This document shows, piece after piece, positions 5,326-12,238 of a stretch of 36,313 nucleotides of DNA. The position numbers were made by a program, and so were the translations under genes. Within the stretch, counting starts at the first letter, position 1, and each line of letters opens with the position of its first letter. This stretch comes from a virus. Below the pieces are notes generated by a model. That model worked only from the letters and a program-made list of their open reading frames with translations, ran no database searches and had not been told where the DNA came from. The DNA is taken from IMG/VR virus record IMGVR_UViG_3300025326_000125, positions 1 through 36,313 of that record. One strand, written 5' to 3'.

Positions 5326-5841
5326 TTAGTTCAAAATTGGCTGCTCAATATTTACCTCAACTTTGCTAAGGTTTTCAATTAGCTTTTTAGCGCCTTCATT
5401 TTTTGAACGTTCTCTTAATAAGAAGTTACAAATTGCACAGAATTTCAGGGCAAATTGTTGCATACTTTTACGACTTGTATTTAACTTCAGTGAACGTCTC
5501 ATTTCAATAGTTGAGCCTACAGTGGTATCAACTTTAAAGCCCCCAAGTTCAATTGAAATGTTTATAGTTTTGGCTAAATTAAATTCCTTACCTTTTATTA
5601 CTTTACGAAGTAATAAATATTCAAAAAGTTCATTTAACGCAAAACCATAAATTTTGTCTTTATCAAGTTCCTTAAAGTCGCCTTCGTATGTGCAAATCAT
5701 TTCGGCATTTGAACGGTCAATTTTTTCTTGTGTAAATTTCACCTTTAAAACTGATAGTTCGATGTTTTCGCTAATTTGCTCAACATTAACGCTATTTTCA
5801 ACAATTGGTTGAATAATAGCAACTTTTGATTTTTTCTTCAT
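5326..5841 (-). CDS. Hypothetical protein (171 aa), monocistronic
   Basis: A 171-residue protein with a Lys-rich start (MKKKSKVAII), a beta-rich central part (ISIELGGFKVDTTVGSTIEM) and a helical C-terminal third with QQFALKFCAICNFLL followed by a charged tail. No membrane segment is convincing and no family is recognised. It is the first leftward gene of the divergent region and is transcribed alone, between an AT-rich leader and a strong terminator. That position is typical of early regulators or replication accessory proteins in phages, but nothing in the sequence proves DNA binding. Confidence 0.7.
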   Translation of the reverse strand: MKKKSKVAIIQPIVENSVNVEQISENIELSVLKVKFTQEKIDRSNAEMICTYEGDFKELDKDKIYGFALNELFEYLLLRKVIKGKEFNLAKTINISIELGGFKVDTTVGSTIEMRRSLKLNTSRKSMQQFALKFCAICNFLLRERSKNEGAKKLIENLSKVEVNIEQPILN

Positions 5842-6678
5842 ATATATAGATTTAGATTGTTTCTATTTATACATAATCCTTTCAATCAATAACCTTTAGA
5901 GTTAATGTTGTTAGGCTTACATTAAGGAAAGAACTTAATCCGCTTATATCGGCTCATGTTATTGAGCAGTATAAAAGAACTTTTGTAAATATACAGGTTT
6001 AACGGTCACATATATATAAAAGTTACGTTATTTATATAAGTATTTTATAGTATATATAGTAATCAAGCATTTATAAACGTTATTAATATTGATTCTAAAT
6101 AGTATAATTGTGCTATATAATGAACGCGCGCGCGTGGTTCAATATAGTATTATAGTCATTATACTTACATCCTATTGTAGTATAATAGTAGCTAATCAGT
6201 TTAATACTGTTTAAACAATACATGTATATACAACGATTAGTTAAGTAGTATAGTAGTATATACAATAGTTGTATAAGTATATATAGCAGTGAATGAATGT
6301 ATATACAATTGATACAAGTACAATAGTTATGCAATGGTTAACTGCATGATAATAAGGTGATGATGATAGGTGGGTTACACTAATACTTCAACCAACACGC
6401 CTCATCTCCCTGACAATCAACAACATATACATTATCCGATTACAATTGGCTATAATACTGGTAGTCAATATGCCATCGCTGTGGCTCAGGCTAATAGGCT
6501 GTACTAATTGAAGTATTAATTAAGGTAAAGATAGTTAAGGCTTTGACTTTTAGCGATTTGCGCATTATACATTTTCCTTTTATAATGGTAGGGGCTGTTA
6601 CTATTATATAGTACCTCCCACCATAGACACCGAATTTTGAAACCTATATCAATTCATAAGTATACCGTACCGAATACC

Positions 6679-6698
6679 ATTTGATTATCCATTTGCAT
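6679..6698. repeat. 20-bp repeat (CATTTGATTATCCATTTGCA), copy 1
   Basis: Matches 6829-6848 with one difference (A/G). A partial relative (TCTATCCATTTGGATA) lies near 6749. Spacing of 150 bp between the copies. Candidate iteron or operator. Confidence 0.7.
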
Positions 6699-6793
6699 AA
6701 GCATTTCGATTCAACAAGCATCCTTTTTCTCCAGAATCAATGCTAAATCTATCCATTTGGATATGCCGGAAATTAAAAAGGTGGGGGTATATT

Positions 6794-6815
6794 AAGTACC
6801 TAAGTACCGGTACTT
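6794..6815. promoter_or_regulatory. Triple half-site AAGTACC: direct repeat plus 14-bp palindrome
   Basis: AAGTACC, one T, then the perfect palindrome AAGTACCGGTACTT: two direct half-sites and one inverted, spaced by 8 and 7 bp. This looks like a binding site for a dimeric regulator with an extra half-site. It lies between the two copies of the 20-bp repeat. Confidence 0.5.
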
Positions 6816-6828
6816 CCGACACGGACTG

Positions 6829-6848
6829 CATTTGGTTATCCATTTGCA
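6829..6848. repeat. 20-bp repeat (CATTTGGTTATCCATTTGCA), copy 2
   Basis: Second copy of the element at 6679-6698, one mismatch, followed by an A/T-only stretch (6850-6885) such as could be easily unwound. Confidence 0.7.
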
Positions 6849-6930
6849 ATGCTATTTATTTATTAATATATTAATATACTTATTTATTATGCACGGATAG
6901 CACACACAACACTGTTTTTAAATCAACGGC

Positions 6931-7035
6931 ATGAAAAAAAGGAAACAAGAAAGGATGAAGGAAAAAGAAAAGTTGATAAGGGCTACGCATGAAACCCGAA
7001 GGAGCGTAAGCCATGATTACTATAATACTACATAG
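6931..7035 (+). CDS. Possible 34-aa highly basic peptide
   Basis: ATG 6931 to TAG 7033-7035 encodes MKKRKQERMKEKEKLIRATH followed by ETRRSVSHDYYNTT. The first 25 residues are nearly all charged, which would form a basic helix. It is the first rightward frame after the divergent region and sits in sequence noticeably less AT-rich than its surroundings. There is no supporting promoter or coupling, and A/G-rich sequence easily yields Lys/Arg/Glu runs, so it could be chance. Confidence 0.3.
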   Translation: MKKRKQERMKEKEKLIRATHETRRSVSHDYYNTT

Positions 7036-7213
7036 GGAGGAAGTGATTGATTTTAAAGGCATTGTTTAAATTCGTTTACTACTAAACAATAAAAGAATAG
7101 GGGTTTTTAGGATGTTGGTTATTTTCAATTTGTTACAGCGTTTTTCTATAGACATCAGGAACACACTTTGTAGTATTTTGGACGCTTTTGTAATTTGTAT
7201 TAAAATATTTCTA

Positions 7214-7221
7214 TATCTTTG
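7214..7221 (+). promoter_or_regulatory. TAnnTTTG -7 box (TATCTTTG)
   Basis: TATCTTTG with an upstream TTTG (7194-7197 region) fits the Bacteroidota promoter form TTTG/TAnnTTTG, although the spacing is on the short side. Transcription would start around 7228, producing a leader that contains the tRNA-like element and then the genes from 7400. Confidence 0.5.
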
Positions 7222-7309
7222 TAGTGCCCTAGATGGGGAATGTACATCAGCAGCTTAGCAGAGTTGTAGGAGTGGCGGAGGTTAGTTCGTCACTCTGAGT
7301 TTTTAATAA

Positions 7310-7384
7310 CGCGGTGATTGGTTCGGACATTATTCGATATTGCTATCACAACATTGTTTTTGGGTTCGAGTCCCGATGCCGCGA
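7310..7384 (+). tRNA. tRNA-like element, probably degenerate
   Basis: A 75-nt stretch with a 7-bp acceptor stem (CGCGGTG at 7310-7316 with TGCCGCG at 7377-7383, two G-U pairs), a discriminator A, and a textbook T-arm (TTGGG-TTCGAGT-CCCGA at 7360-7376). A D-like stem ATTG/CGAT (7317-7320 with 7335-7338) closes a loop containing GG. The usual two-base linker at positions 8-9 is missing, and the anticodon arm pairs poorly (TTG with CAA around a 6-nt loop CTATCA). The 3' end is followed by CTA, not CCA. I therefore cannot assign an anticodon. It may be a decayed tRNA, a structural mimic, or an attachment-site relic. Confidence 0.4.
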
Positions 7385-7399
7385 CTAAAAGTAAATTGA

Positions 7400-7630
7400 A
7401 TGGATGTGAATTTGGAATGGAAGTTTGGAGAAATTAAAGATGAGATTTGTGCCGCGTTAAGTAACCTTGGCGCTAACCATGAATTACTTTCAACTATTGG
7501 AAGCTGGGGAGATACGATGGATAATGAAGAAGTTTTAGATTCTTTGAAGTTATTAAATTCCGGCAGGAGTATTTTTAGTAAAGTTGAATGTACTGCACCG
7601 GTTAGAGAATTAAACCCAGATAACGATTAA
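7400..7630 (+). CDS. Hypothetical protein (76 aa)
   Basis: A helical acidic protein (MDVNLEWKFGEIKDEICAAL, then a Trp-Gly-Asp turn, EEVLDSLKLLNSG and a C-terminal disordered tail). No recognised domain. It is the first solid rightward gene, starting 15 nt after the tRNA-like element and downstream of the 7214 promoter box. It heads a short block leading to the Acb2-like gene and the amidase. Function unknown. Confidence 0.65.
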   Translation: MDVNLEWKFGEIKDEICAALSNLGANHELLSTIGSWGDTMDNEEVLDSLKLLNSGRSIFSKVECTAPVRELNPDND

Positions 7631-7632
7631 TT

Positions 7633-7746
7633 ATGACGGCATCAAAAGTACAATGTTTTTTAACTTGGCTTGAATGGTTCAAGTCAGGTAGTAACGCTAA
7701 ACCAAATGTAAATGCAAGGAAAGACGATTGGAGAAAAAAGAATTAG
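7633..7746 (+). CDS. Possible 37-aa peptide overlapping the Acb2-like gene
   Basis: ATG 7633 (2 nt after the previous stop) to TAG 7744-7746 encodes MTASKVQCFLTWLEWFKSGS followed by a Lys/Arg/Asn-rich tail. It fills the 80-nt gap between the flanking genes and overlaps the start of the next by 35 nt. The amphipathic N-terminal helix with Trp and Phe followed by a basic tail is protein-like, but the long overlap keeps the call weak. It might serve as a leader peptide for coupled translation. Confidence 0.4.
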   Translation: MTASKVQCFLTWLEWFKSGSNAKPNVNARKDDWRKKN

Positions 7747-7960
7747 GGTGGATTTATCGGCTACGGCCAAAGACCACGTTACTGCTTTCAAACAAAAGAC
7801 CGCTGAACTTATGAACGAACTTGAGTCAATTAAGTCAGTGGCAAAATTAAATGTGGCGATTCAGCAGGAAGATATGGCCGAGATTCAAAGGCTTTGCCAA
7901 ATTGCACAGACCCAACTTGAGACCGCTTCGATGTATATGACTAAAGCCCTTACGGTTTAA
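7712..7960 (+). CDS. Acb2-like protein, candidate anti-CBASS cyclic-nucleotide sponge
   Basis: An 82-residue, nearly all-helical protein. It opens with IGEKRIRVDL, continues with HVTAFKQKTAELMNELESI and closes with RLCQIAQTQLETASMYMTKALT. The pattern R-V-x-hydrophobic, K-x-x-TAxLhxxh, then R-L-x-x-hA-x-T-x-hExAxMxxxKAhT is how I remember the Acb2/Vs.4-type hairpin family. Members of that family bind cyclic di- and trinucleotides and so blunt CBASS defence. Family length is about 80-100 residues, as here. Assignment comes from memory of the family pattern; ligand residues cannot be checked. Its stop overlaps the next start as TAATG, so the two are probably co-translated. Confidence 0.6.
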   Translation: MQGKTIGEKRIRVDLSATAKDHVTAFKQKTAELMNELESIKSVAKLNVAIQQEDMAEIQRLCQIAQTQLETASMYMTKALTV

Positions 7961-8223
7961 TGACCCCCCAAGAAAAATACTCTGAACGCCAAAAATGGTT
8001 TGCCGATAGAATTGGTAAACGAATTTTTAGGAATCAAACCACGTGTCCTTGTGAGGTGTGTTTGGATTCTTGGAATGATGGAGTGTTGATTCAGGACGAT
8101 GTACACGCAAGCTGCTGCCATGATTTTGAAGGCTCGTCAACTAATGACGGTTCGCCACTTCGGTATTTTGACACGAAAGAAGAAGCAATTGAATTTCAGA
8201 AATCTATAAAACAAGAAGTATGA
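7960..8223 (+). CDS. Conserved phage hypothetical with Cys motif (RQKWFADRIGKRIFR)
   Basis: An 87-residue protein. It starts with an amphipathic basic helix (RQKWFADRIGKRIFR), then CPCEVC at about residues 24-29, a glycine turn, HASCCHDFEG and a C-terminal FDTKEEAIEFQ helix. The Cys/His set could hold a metal, though the spacing is not a standard zinc finger. I recall proteins of this build in many Bacteroidota phages, without a known function. Its start overlaps the Acb2-like stop (TAATG) and its stop overlaps the amidase start (ATGA), so all three are likely translated together. Confidence 0.7.
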   Translation: MTPQEKYSERQKWFADRIGKRIFRNQTTCPCEVCLDSWNDGVLIQDDVHASCCHDFEGSSTNDGSPLRYFDTKEEAIEFQKSIKQEV

Positions 8224-8885
8224 TTATAGGAGCCACAAAACAACCACTTTCTTTGGCACAATATTTTGCTGCTGAGCACCCAAAAACACAAATTTATTTA
8301 CACCATACGGCAGGTAACGCAAATCCAAAAGGAGTTGTAAAAGGGTGGGAAGCAAACGAAGAACATGTTGCAACCGCATTTGTTATTGGAGGAGACCCAA
8401 AGAAAAACACCACATGGAAGGATGGTGAAGTTGTTCAATGTTTTGATGAGAAACATTGGTCGTATCATCTTGGACTACAGACAATTACTTTTTCTAAGAG
8501 AGGGATTCCTTATCAATCACTCGATAAAATTTCAATCGGCATCGAGGTTTGTAATTGGGGATACCTAACCAAAACAGACAGAGGCTTTACAACATATGTA
8601 AATACAACTGTGCCGGACAATGAAGTTGTTGAATATACCGGCCTTTTTAAAAAGAAACGTTATTACCATAAATACACCAATGCTCAAATTGATGCCGTTG
8701 GAAAATTATTGAAAGCCTTGCGTGATGAATATAAAATTCCGTTAACTTATAACGAAGATGTTTGGGATATTTGTCTGCGCGCTTTAAAAGGTGAGGCAGG
8801 AGTGTTTACCCATAATTCGGTTAGGACTGACAAGAGTGACGTTCATCCGCAGAAGGAGTTAATTGATATGTGGAAGGGGCTGTGA
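8220..8885 (+). CDS. N-acetylmuramoyl-L-alanine amidase (Amidase_2 / PGRP type), endolysin
   Basis: Cleaves the bond between N-acetylmuramic acid and the L-Ala of the peptide stem. A 221-residue single-domain protein with zinc-ligand candidates H28/H29 (YLHHTAG), H83 (WSYHLG) as part of the active-site face, H198 and the RTDKSDVHP loop (202-210). That order is typical of Amidase_2 family enzymes related to T7 lysozyme. IGIEVCNWG is the conserved core strand. No signal peptide or cell-wall-binding domain, so it would need a holin or virion delivery. ATG overlaps the preceding stop by 4 nt. Because it lies directly before the fibre module, it could be either the lysis enzyme or a virion-associated hydrolase. 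Confidence 0.88.
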   Translation: MIIGATKQPLSLAQYFAAEHPKTQIYLHHTAGNANPKGVVKGWEANEEHVATAFVIGGDPKKNTTWKDGEVVQCFDEKHWSYHLGLQTITFSKRGIPYQSLDKISIGIEVCNWGYLTKTDRGFTTYVNTTVPDNEVVEYTGLFKKKRYYHKYTNAQIDAVGKLLKALRDEYKIPLTYNEDVWDICLRALKGEAGVFTHNSVRTDKSDVHPQKELIDMWKGL

Positions 8886-8926
8886 AAAAATTTTCGGAAG
8901 AACCTGCGGTGTATTAAAATAAACAA

Positions 8927-8934
8927 TATATTTG
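8927..8934 (+). promoter_or_regulatory. TATATTTG -7 box before the fibre gene
   Basis: Exact TAnnTTTG match 16 nt upstream of the fibre ATG in the only sizeable gap (65 nt) of this stretch. No clear -33 TTG is seen, so a phage-specific factor may be involved. The same 8-mer precedes the genes at 15887 and 20918. Confidence 0.55.
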
Positions 8935-8950
8935 GTGCAAACTAATTGCT

Positions 8951-11146
8951 ATGGCTGTTTCTTTTGCTATTCAAGGTCAGTGGATTTTTACTACTGACCC
9001 TCTTTATATAAATACTATTGTTCCAGTTAATCTTGGTGCAGTTACAAACATTACAAGGGAGAAGAAAATTATTGACGAGGTGGAAACATTTATCGTCAAT
9101 TTTTATTTAAACACATCAACAAAAACAGACGGCTCCACCACAGGAAGGCAAGACCAAGTTGAGTGGCGGTTTACGGATGTGGCAATTGTAGATAATTTCT
9201 TTGACCAATTTGCCGCACAAATTTCAATTGATGGCATCTCTTGGCCGGCTCCTTCTTTTCAAAACTCCGGTCAGTGGATTTTTACATCAGACCCAGCACA
9301 TCAAAACAACCTCGTTCCCGTAAACCTTGACGCAGTTACCCACATTACCCGTGAAAAAAGAATCACCGGTGGAGTTCTTTATCATATTATTAATTTTGTG
9401 ATGAACACTTCCAGCAAAGGGGACGGCTCAACATCAGGAAAAATTAGCGACATAGAGTGGAAGTTTACAGACGTAACGATAGTTGATAATTTCTTTACGC
9501 AATTTGCGGCACTTATTTCAATTGATGGAATTCTTTGGACAAGCCCATCGCCAACCGCTACCGCATGGAGGTTAAACGGAAACACGGTTAATGGCGAAAA
9601 ATGGTTAGGCACTATTGATGCTTTTGATTTGCCGTTTCGGACAAACAACATTGAGAGGTTTGAGATTGGGACAACAAATGTTTCCTTGCGAAACATAGGA
9701 AGCGCGTTTGATGTTGTTTTAAATAACACGCTGTTAACGGCTAATAGGACGTTTGAATTTCCTGACAATTCAGGAACATTAGCGCTGCTATCTGACATTC
9801 CTGTTGTTACGGCTGGATGGGCTCTTGACGGTAACACAGTAGTATCAGAAAAATGGTTAGGCACTATTGATGCTTTTGATTTACCATTTAGAACCAATAA
9901 TGTTGAACGGGCAAGAATTTTAGCAAGTAATGGAAATTTTGGTATTGGAATAACAGCACCAACAAATAAATTATATGTTGCTCAAGACTCTTATTCTGGT
10001 ATAGCTAAGTTTGATGGTTTTTTTGGTGCTCCCTTTAATGCTTTTGAAATTGACTTAAACGGTAATACTATTTCATATCAATATTCAAGAGCTACTTTAG
10101 GTATTTCTTTTGGGGCATCAGGATTTTTGGCTGATTTTATGGTTGCACCAAACACATGGACATTTGAGTTTGGAAATACAACTATAAAAAACGATTTGGT
10201 TTCAACATTAAATGAAACAGTTTTTCAAAATCCGTTAAATCGGTTTTATTGGAGAGATTCAGTTGGCACGAAACAAATGTATCTTAATTCTACTGCACTA
10301 GGGGTTGGTGGTACACCAACATCAGGAAGGAGATTAGACATTCTTCAAAATACTGCAACTGTTTCTGTTGGAAGTTTAGTTACATCAACAGGTGAAGGTG
10401 GTATATGGTTTAATGCTGCCGTTCCAAGTGATACTAATGTTAGATTAAATTCAAGCAGTGGAGCAACTAGATTAAATGGTGTTGCTGGAAATCTTTTATT
10501 TGCTATTTCTGGAGTTACTAAAATAACAATGGGAACGGCTGGACAACTCAGTACTTCATTTACTACAAGTAGTGGAGTTGCCTTTACTTCATTTGGCTGG
10601 ACAATACAAGCAAGTAATACAGTTCCAGCATCAACAGAAATGATTGATGTAAACTGGAATTTATCAGCTACAAAACAATGGTCAGCCGGTGCTCTTGCTA
10701 CACAAAGAGATTTTTTAATACAGCCGAGAACTTATACAGCAGTAGGAGCAAGTGTATTTACTACTGCTTCTACATTTACTGTTGCTGGTTCTCCAATTGC
10801 AAGTACTAATATAACAATTACACGTCCATTAGCTTTATGGATACAAACAGGTGAAAGTTTATTTGGTGGTGCTATTGCCTTTCCTTATAGAGCTAGTGCC
10901 ATAGCAACATCATTTACTGCGGCAGATGGAACAATAGATGCTACTGGTGCTGGTGCTTATACAGTAACGCTTGAAACAGCAGTTGGTTGTACGGGTAGAA
11001 TTCATGTGCTTAAAAATTCAGGAGCAGGATTAAAAACACTAGATGCTGCTGGAGCAGAGTTAATTGATGGTGCTTTAACACAACCATTATTAGCAGGTGT
11101 TAGTTTAACAGTTCAATCAACAGGAACAGGGTGGATAATAATTTAA
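8951..11146 (+). CDS. Tail fibre / receptor-binding protein with duplicated N-terminal modules
   Basis: A 731-residue protein. Residues about 7-104 and 105-203 are two copies of one module (GQWIFTTDP ... TDVAIVDNFFDQFAAQISIDGI). Next come two copies of WLGTIDAFDLPFRTNN (about residues 216 and 300) with FEFPDNSGTLALLSD between them. Then follows a beta-rich, Ser/Thr/Gly-rich shaft (GNFGIGITAPTNKLYVAQ and similar). The last 80 residues (FTAADGTIDATGAGAYTVTL ... VQSTGTGWIII) look like the C-terminal beta domain common in Bacteroidota phage fibres. A host-recognition role follows from this build and its place before small accessory genes. The N-terminal modules probably attach to the virion. From about 9,930 the DNA becomes visibly more AT-rich, suggesting exchange of the distal part. 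Confidence 0.82.
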   Translation: MAVSFAIQGQWIFTTDPLYINTIVPVNLGAVTNITREKKIIDEVETFIVNFYLNTSTKTDGSTTGRQDQVEWRFTDVAIVDNFFDQFAAQISIDGISWPAPSFQNSGQWIFTSDPAHQNNLVPVNLDAVTHITREKRITGGVLYHIINFVMNTSSKGDGSTSGKISDIEWKFTDVTIVDNFFTQFAALISIDGILWTSPSPTATAWRLNGNTVNGEKWLGTIDAFDLPFRTNNIERFEIGTTNVSLRNIGSAFDVVLNNTLLTANRTFEFPDNSGTLALLSDIPVVTAGWALDGNTVVSEKWLGTIDAFDLPFRTNNVERARILASNGNFGIGITAPTNKLYVAQDSYSGIAKFDGFFGAPFNAFEIDLNGNTISYQYSRATLGISFGASGFLADFMVAPNTWTFEFGNTTIKNDLVSTLNETVFQNPLNRFYWRDSVGTKQMYLNSTALGVGGTPTSGRRLDILQNTATVSVGSLVTSTGEGGIWFNAAVPSDTNVRLNSSSGATRLNGVAGNLLFAISGVTKITMGTAGQLSTSFTTSSGVAFTSFGWTIQASNTVPASTEMIDVNWNLSATKQWSAGALATQRDFLIQPRTYTAVGASVFTTASTFTVAGSPIASTNITITRPLALWIQTGESLFGGAIAFPYRASAIATSFTAADGTIDATGAGAYTVTLETAVGCTGRIHVLKNSGAGLKTLDAAGAELIDGALTQPLLAGVSLTVQSTGTGWIII
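9596..9882. repeat. Exact 35-bp intragenic repeat in the fibre gene
   Basis: The 35 bp at 9596-9630 recur at 9848-9882 and encode EKWLGTIDAFDL in both places. The following codons keep the amino acids (PFRTNN) but differ at third positions, so the duplication is older outside the exact core, or has been partly converted. Confidence 0.85.
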
Positions 11147-11156
11147 AATTAAAGTT

Positions 11157-11390
11157 ATGAGTTATATACCAAATACACAACAAGCAGGAATGGAAAACTT
11201 TGTTAGTCAAAAAACTAGAAATGTATCTTTTCAAGTTCCCTATATTACTGTTCCCTACATTACATTAACCTTGGATAATAATTCTAATTCTATCCCATAT
11301 AAAATTAATGTAACCACAACTGGATTTCAGATAAAATTCCAAACTAATTATACAGGTGAAGTAGCATGGACATCTCAAACAATTCAATAA
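11157..11390 (+). CDS. Small beta-rich fibre-associated protein (77 aa)
   Basis: A 77-residue protein without Cys, rich in Thr, Asn and aromatic residues in alternating pattern (QVPYITVPYITLTLDN, VTTTGFQIKFQTNYTGEVAW). This suggests a small all-beta domain such as a fibre tip or receptor-binding adaptor. It lies 10 nt after the fibre gene. No family named; lectin-like function is only a possibility. Confidence 0.6.
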   Translation: MSYIPNTQQAGMENFVSQKTRNVSFQVPYITVPYITLTLDNNSNSIPYKINVTTTGFQIKFQTNYTGEVAWTSQTIQ

Positions 11391-11391
11391 T

Positions 11392-11982
11392 ATGAAAATA
11401 GGACTTAAAATAATTGATAATTTTGAAGATGTTATCTTTGCTGATACACTTCCAAATGACTATACGGATATTACATCTGTTGCTAATTTCATTAAGTATG
11501 GAACTTTTTATTTTAAAGATTATAAATGGCTCCGTAAAAGATTTCAAGAATTTACTTGGGACGATTTAACTGCTGATGAAAAAATATTAGTTGCTCAAAA
11601 AAGAGGAACTACAATAGCTAATTGTAAATCTGTCCTTGAAGATTCTTATGAATACTGGATGACTGATTTTGATTTACAGAGTGTAGCCTGTAGAAAACAT
11701 AGATTTGCTTTTGCAAAAACAGTTTTAATAAAGAATGTTGCCACAGCAGATTTATATACTATTTTAGGAAGTCTAGGTGGACTAGCAATTCAGTATTCAG
11801 ACTATGGTGTTGAGGGAACTACTGAAGGTGACCCAATTGAGGGGTTGTTTAACTTTATTGAGGCTACCGGAAGTTATTCTGCAAGTGGAATTTTGGCAAT
11901 GACACTAACAATGTTAAACTCAGTTACTAAAGAAGAAATGGTAACTAAAATGATGGACTGTTTAAGAAATGGAAATTATTAA
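11392..11982 (+). CDS. Hypothetical protein (196 aa) in the fibre module
   Basis: A mixed alpha/beta protein. It has an acidic, aromatic N-terminal part (FADTLPNDYTDITSVANFIK), a charged middle (RKRFQEFTWDDLTADEKILV) and a C-terminal hydrophobic helical part around LYTILGSLGGLAIQ and ILAMTLTMLNSVT. The second hydrophobic stretch is not long enough for a sure membrane segment. It starts one base after the previous stop and shares the AT-rich composition of the fibre distal part. Could be a fibre chaperone or a baseplate component; no motif supports a choice. Confidence 0.6.
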   Translation: MKIGLKIIDNFEDVIFADTLPNDYTDITSVANFIKYGTFYFKDYKWLRKRFQEFTWDDLTADEKILVAQKRGTTIANCKSVLEDSYEYWMTDFDLQSVACRKHRFAFAKTVLIKNVATADLYTILGSLGGLAIQYSDYGVEGTTEGDPIEGLFNFIEATGSYSASGILAMTLTMLNSVTKEEMVTKMMDCLRNGNY

Positions 11983-11997
11983 TAAAAAATAGAAATT

Positions 11998-12237
11998 ATG
12001 CAATATGAACTTAAAACTTTACATTTAGCTGGTTCAGCACAACGTAAAGATGTAGATACATTTAACCAACCAATAACTATTGTTGTTGGTGTTGTTGGTC
12101 AAATTTATGAAGGGTTTGAAAACAGGGATGCTTATTTAGCAGAGTTTCCGGCAACAGGACTAAACGCTGATGAGATTGAAGCATTGCTTTATACACAGGC
12201 ACAGGCTTATGTAACTGCCACTTATCCTAATACATAA
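11998..12237 (+). CDS. Hypothetical protein (79 aa) in the fibre module
   Basis: A small protein with an N-terminal beta hairpin (YELKTLHLAGSAQRKDVDTF, then ITIVVGVVGQIYEG) and a helical C-terminus (LNADEIEALLYTQAQAYVTA). No recognised motif. It lies between the 196-residue hypothetical and the hydrolase gene, whose GTG start follows its stop directly. Function unknown; position suggests a virion or fibre accessory role. Confidence 0.55.
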   Translation: MQYELKTLHLAGSAQRKDVDTFNQPITIVVGVVGQIYEGFENRDAYLAEFPATGLNADEIEALLYTQAQAYVTATYPNT

Positions 12238-12238
12238 A

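Larger units (their letters stand above)
5842..6930. other. Divergent AT-rich intergenic region, candidate origin/control region
   Basis: About 1.1 kb between leftward and rightward genes, without convincing coding capacity. Bases 5990-6340 are almost pure TA-rich sequence with one GC island (CGCGCGCGCG near 6125). Further right are an 11-bp inverted repeat (6381-6391 and 6508-6518), a hairpin of 6-bp stem around 6603, a duplicated 20-mer and a triple half-site. The arrangement fits an origin or early control region, by inference only. Confidence 0.45.

Noticed and set aside
6113-6334. Minus-strand Tyr/Ile/Leu/Cys-rich ORF of 73 codons
   Set aside because: Lies in an extremely AT-rich tract; composition is what TA-repeat DNA gives in any frame, and nothing couples it to a neighbour.
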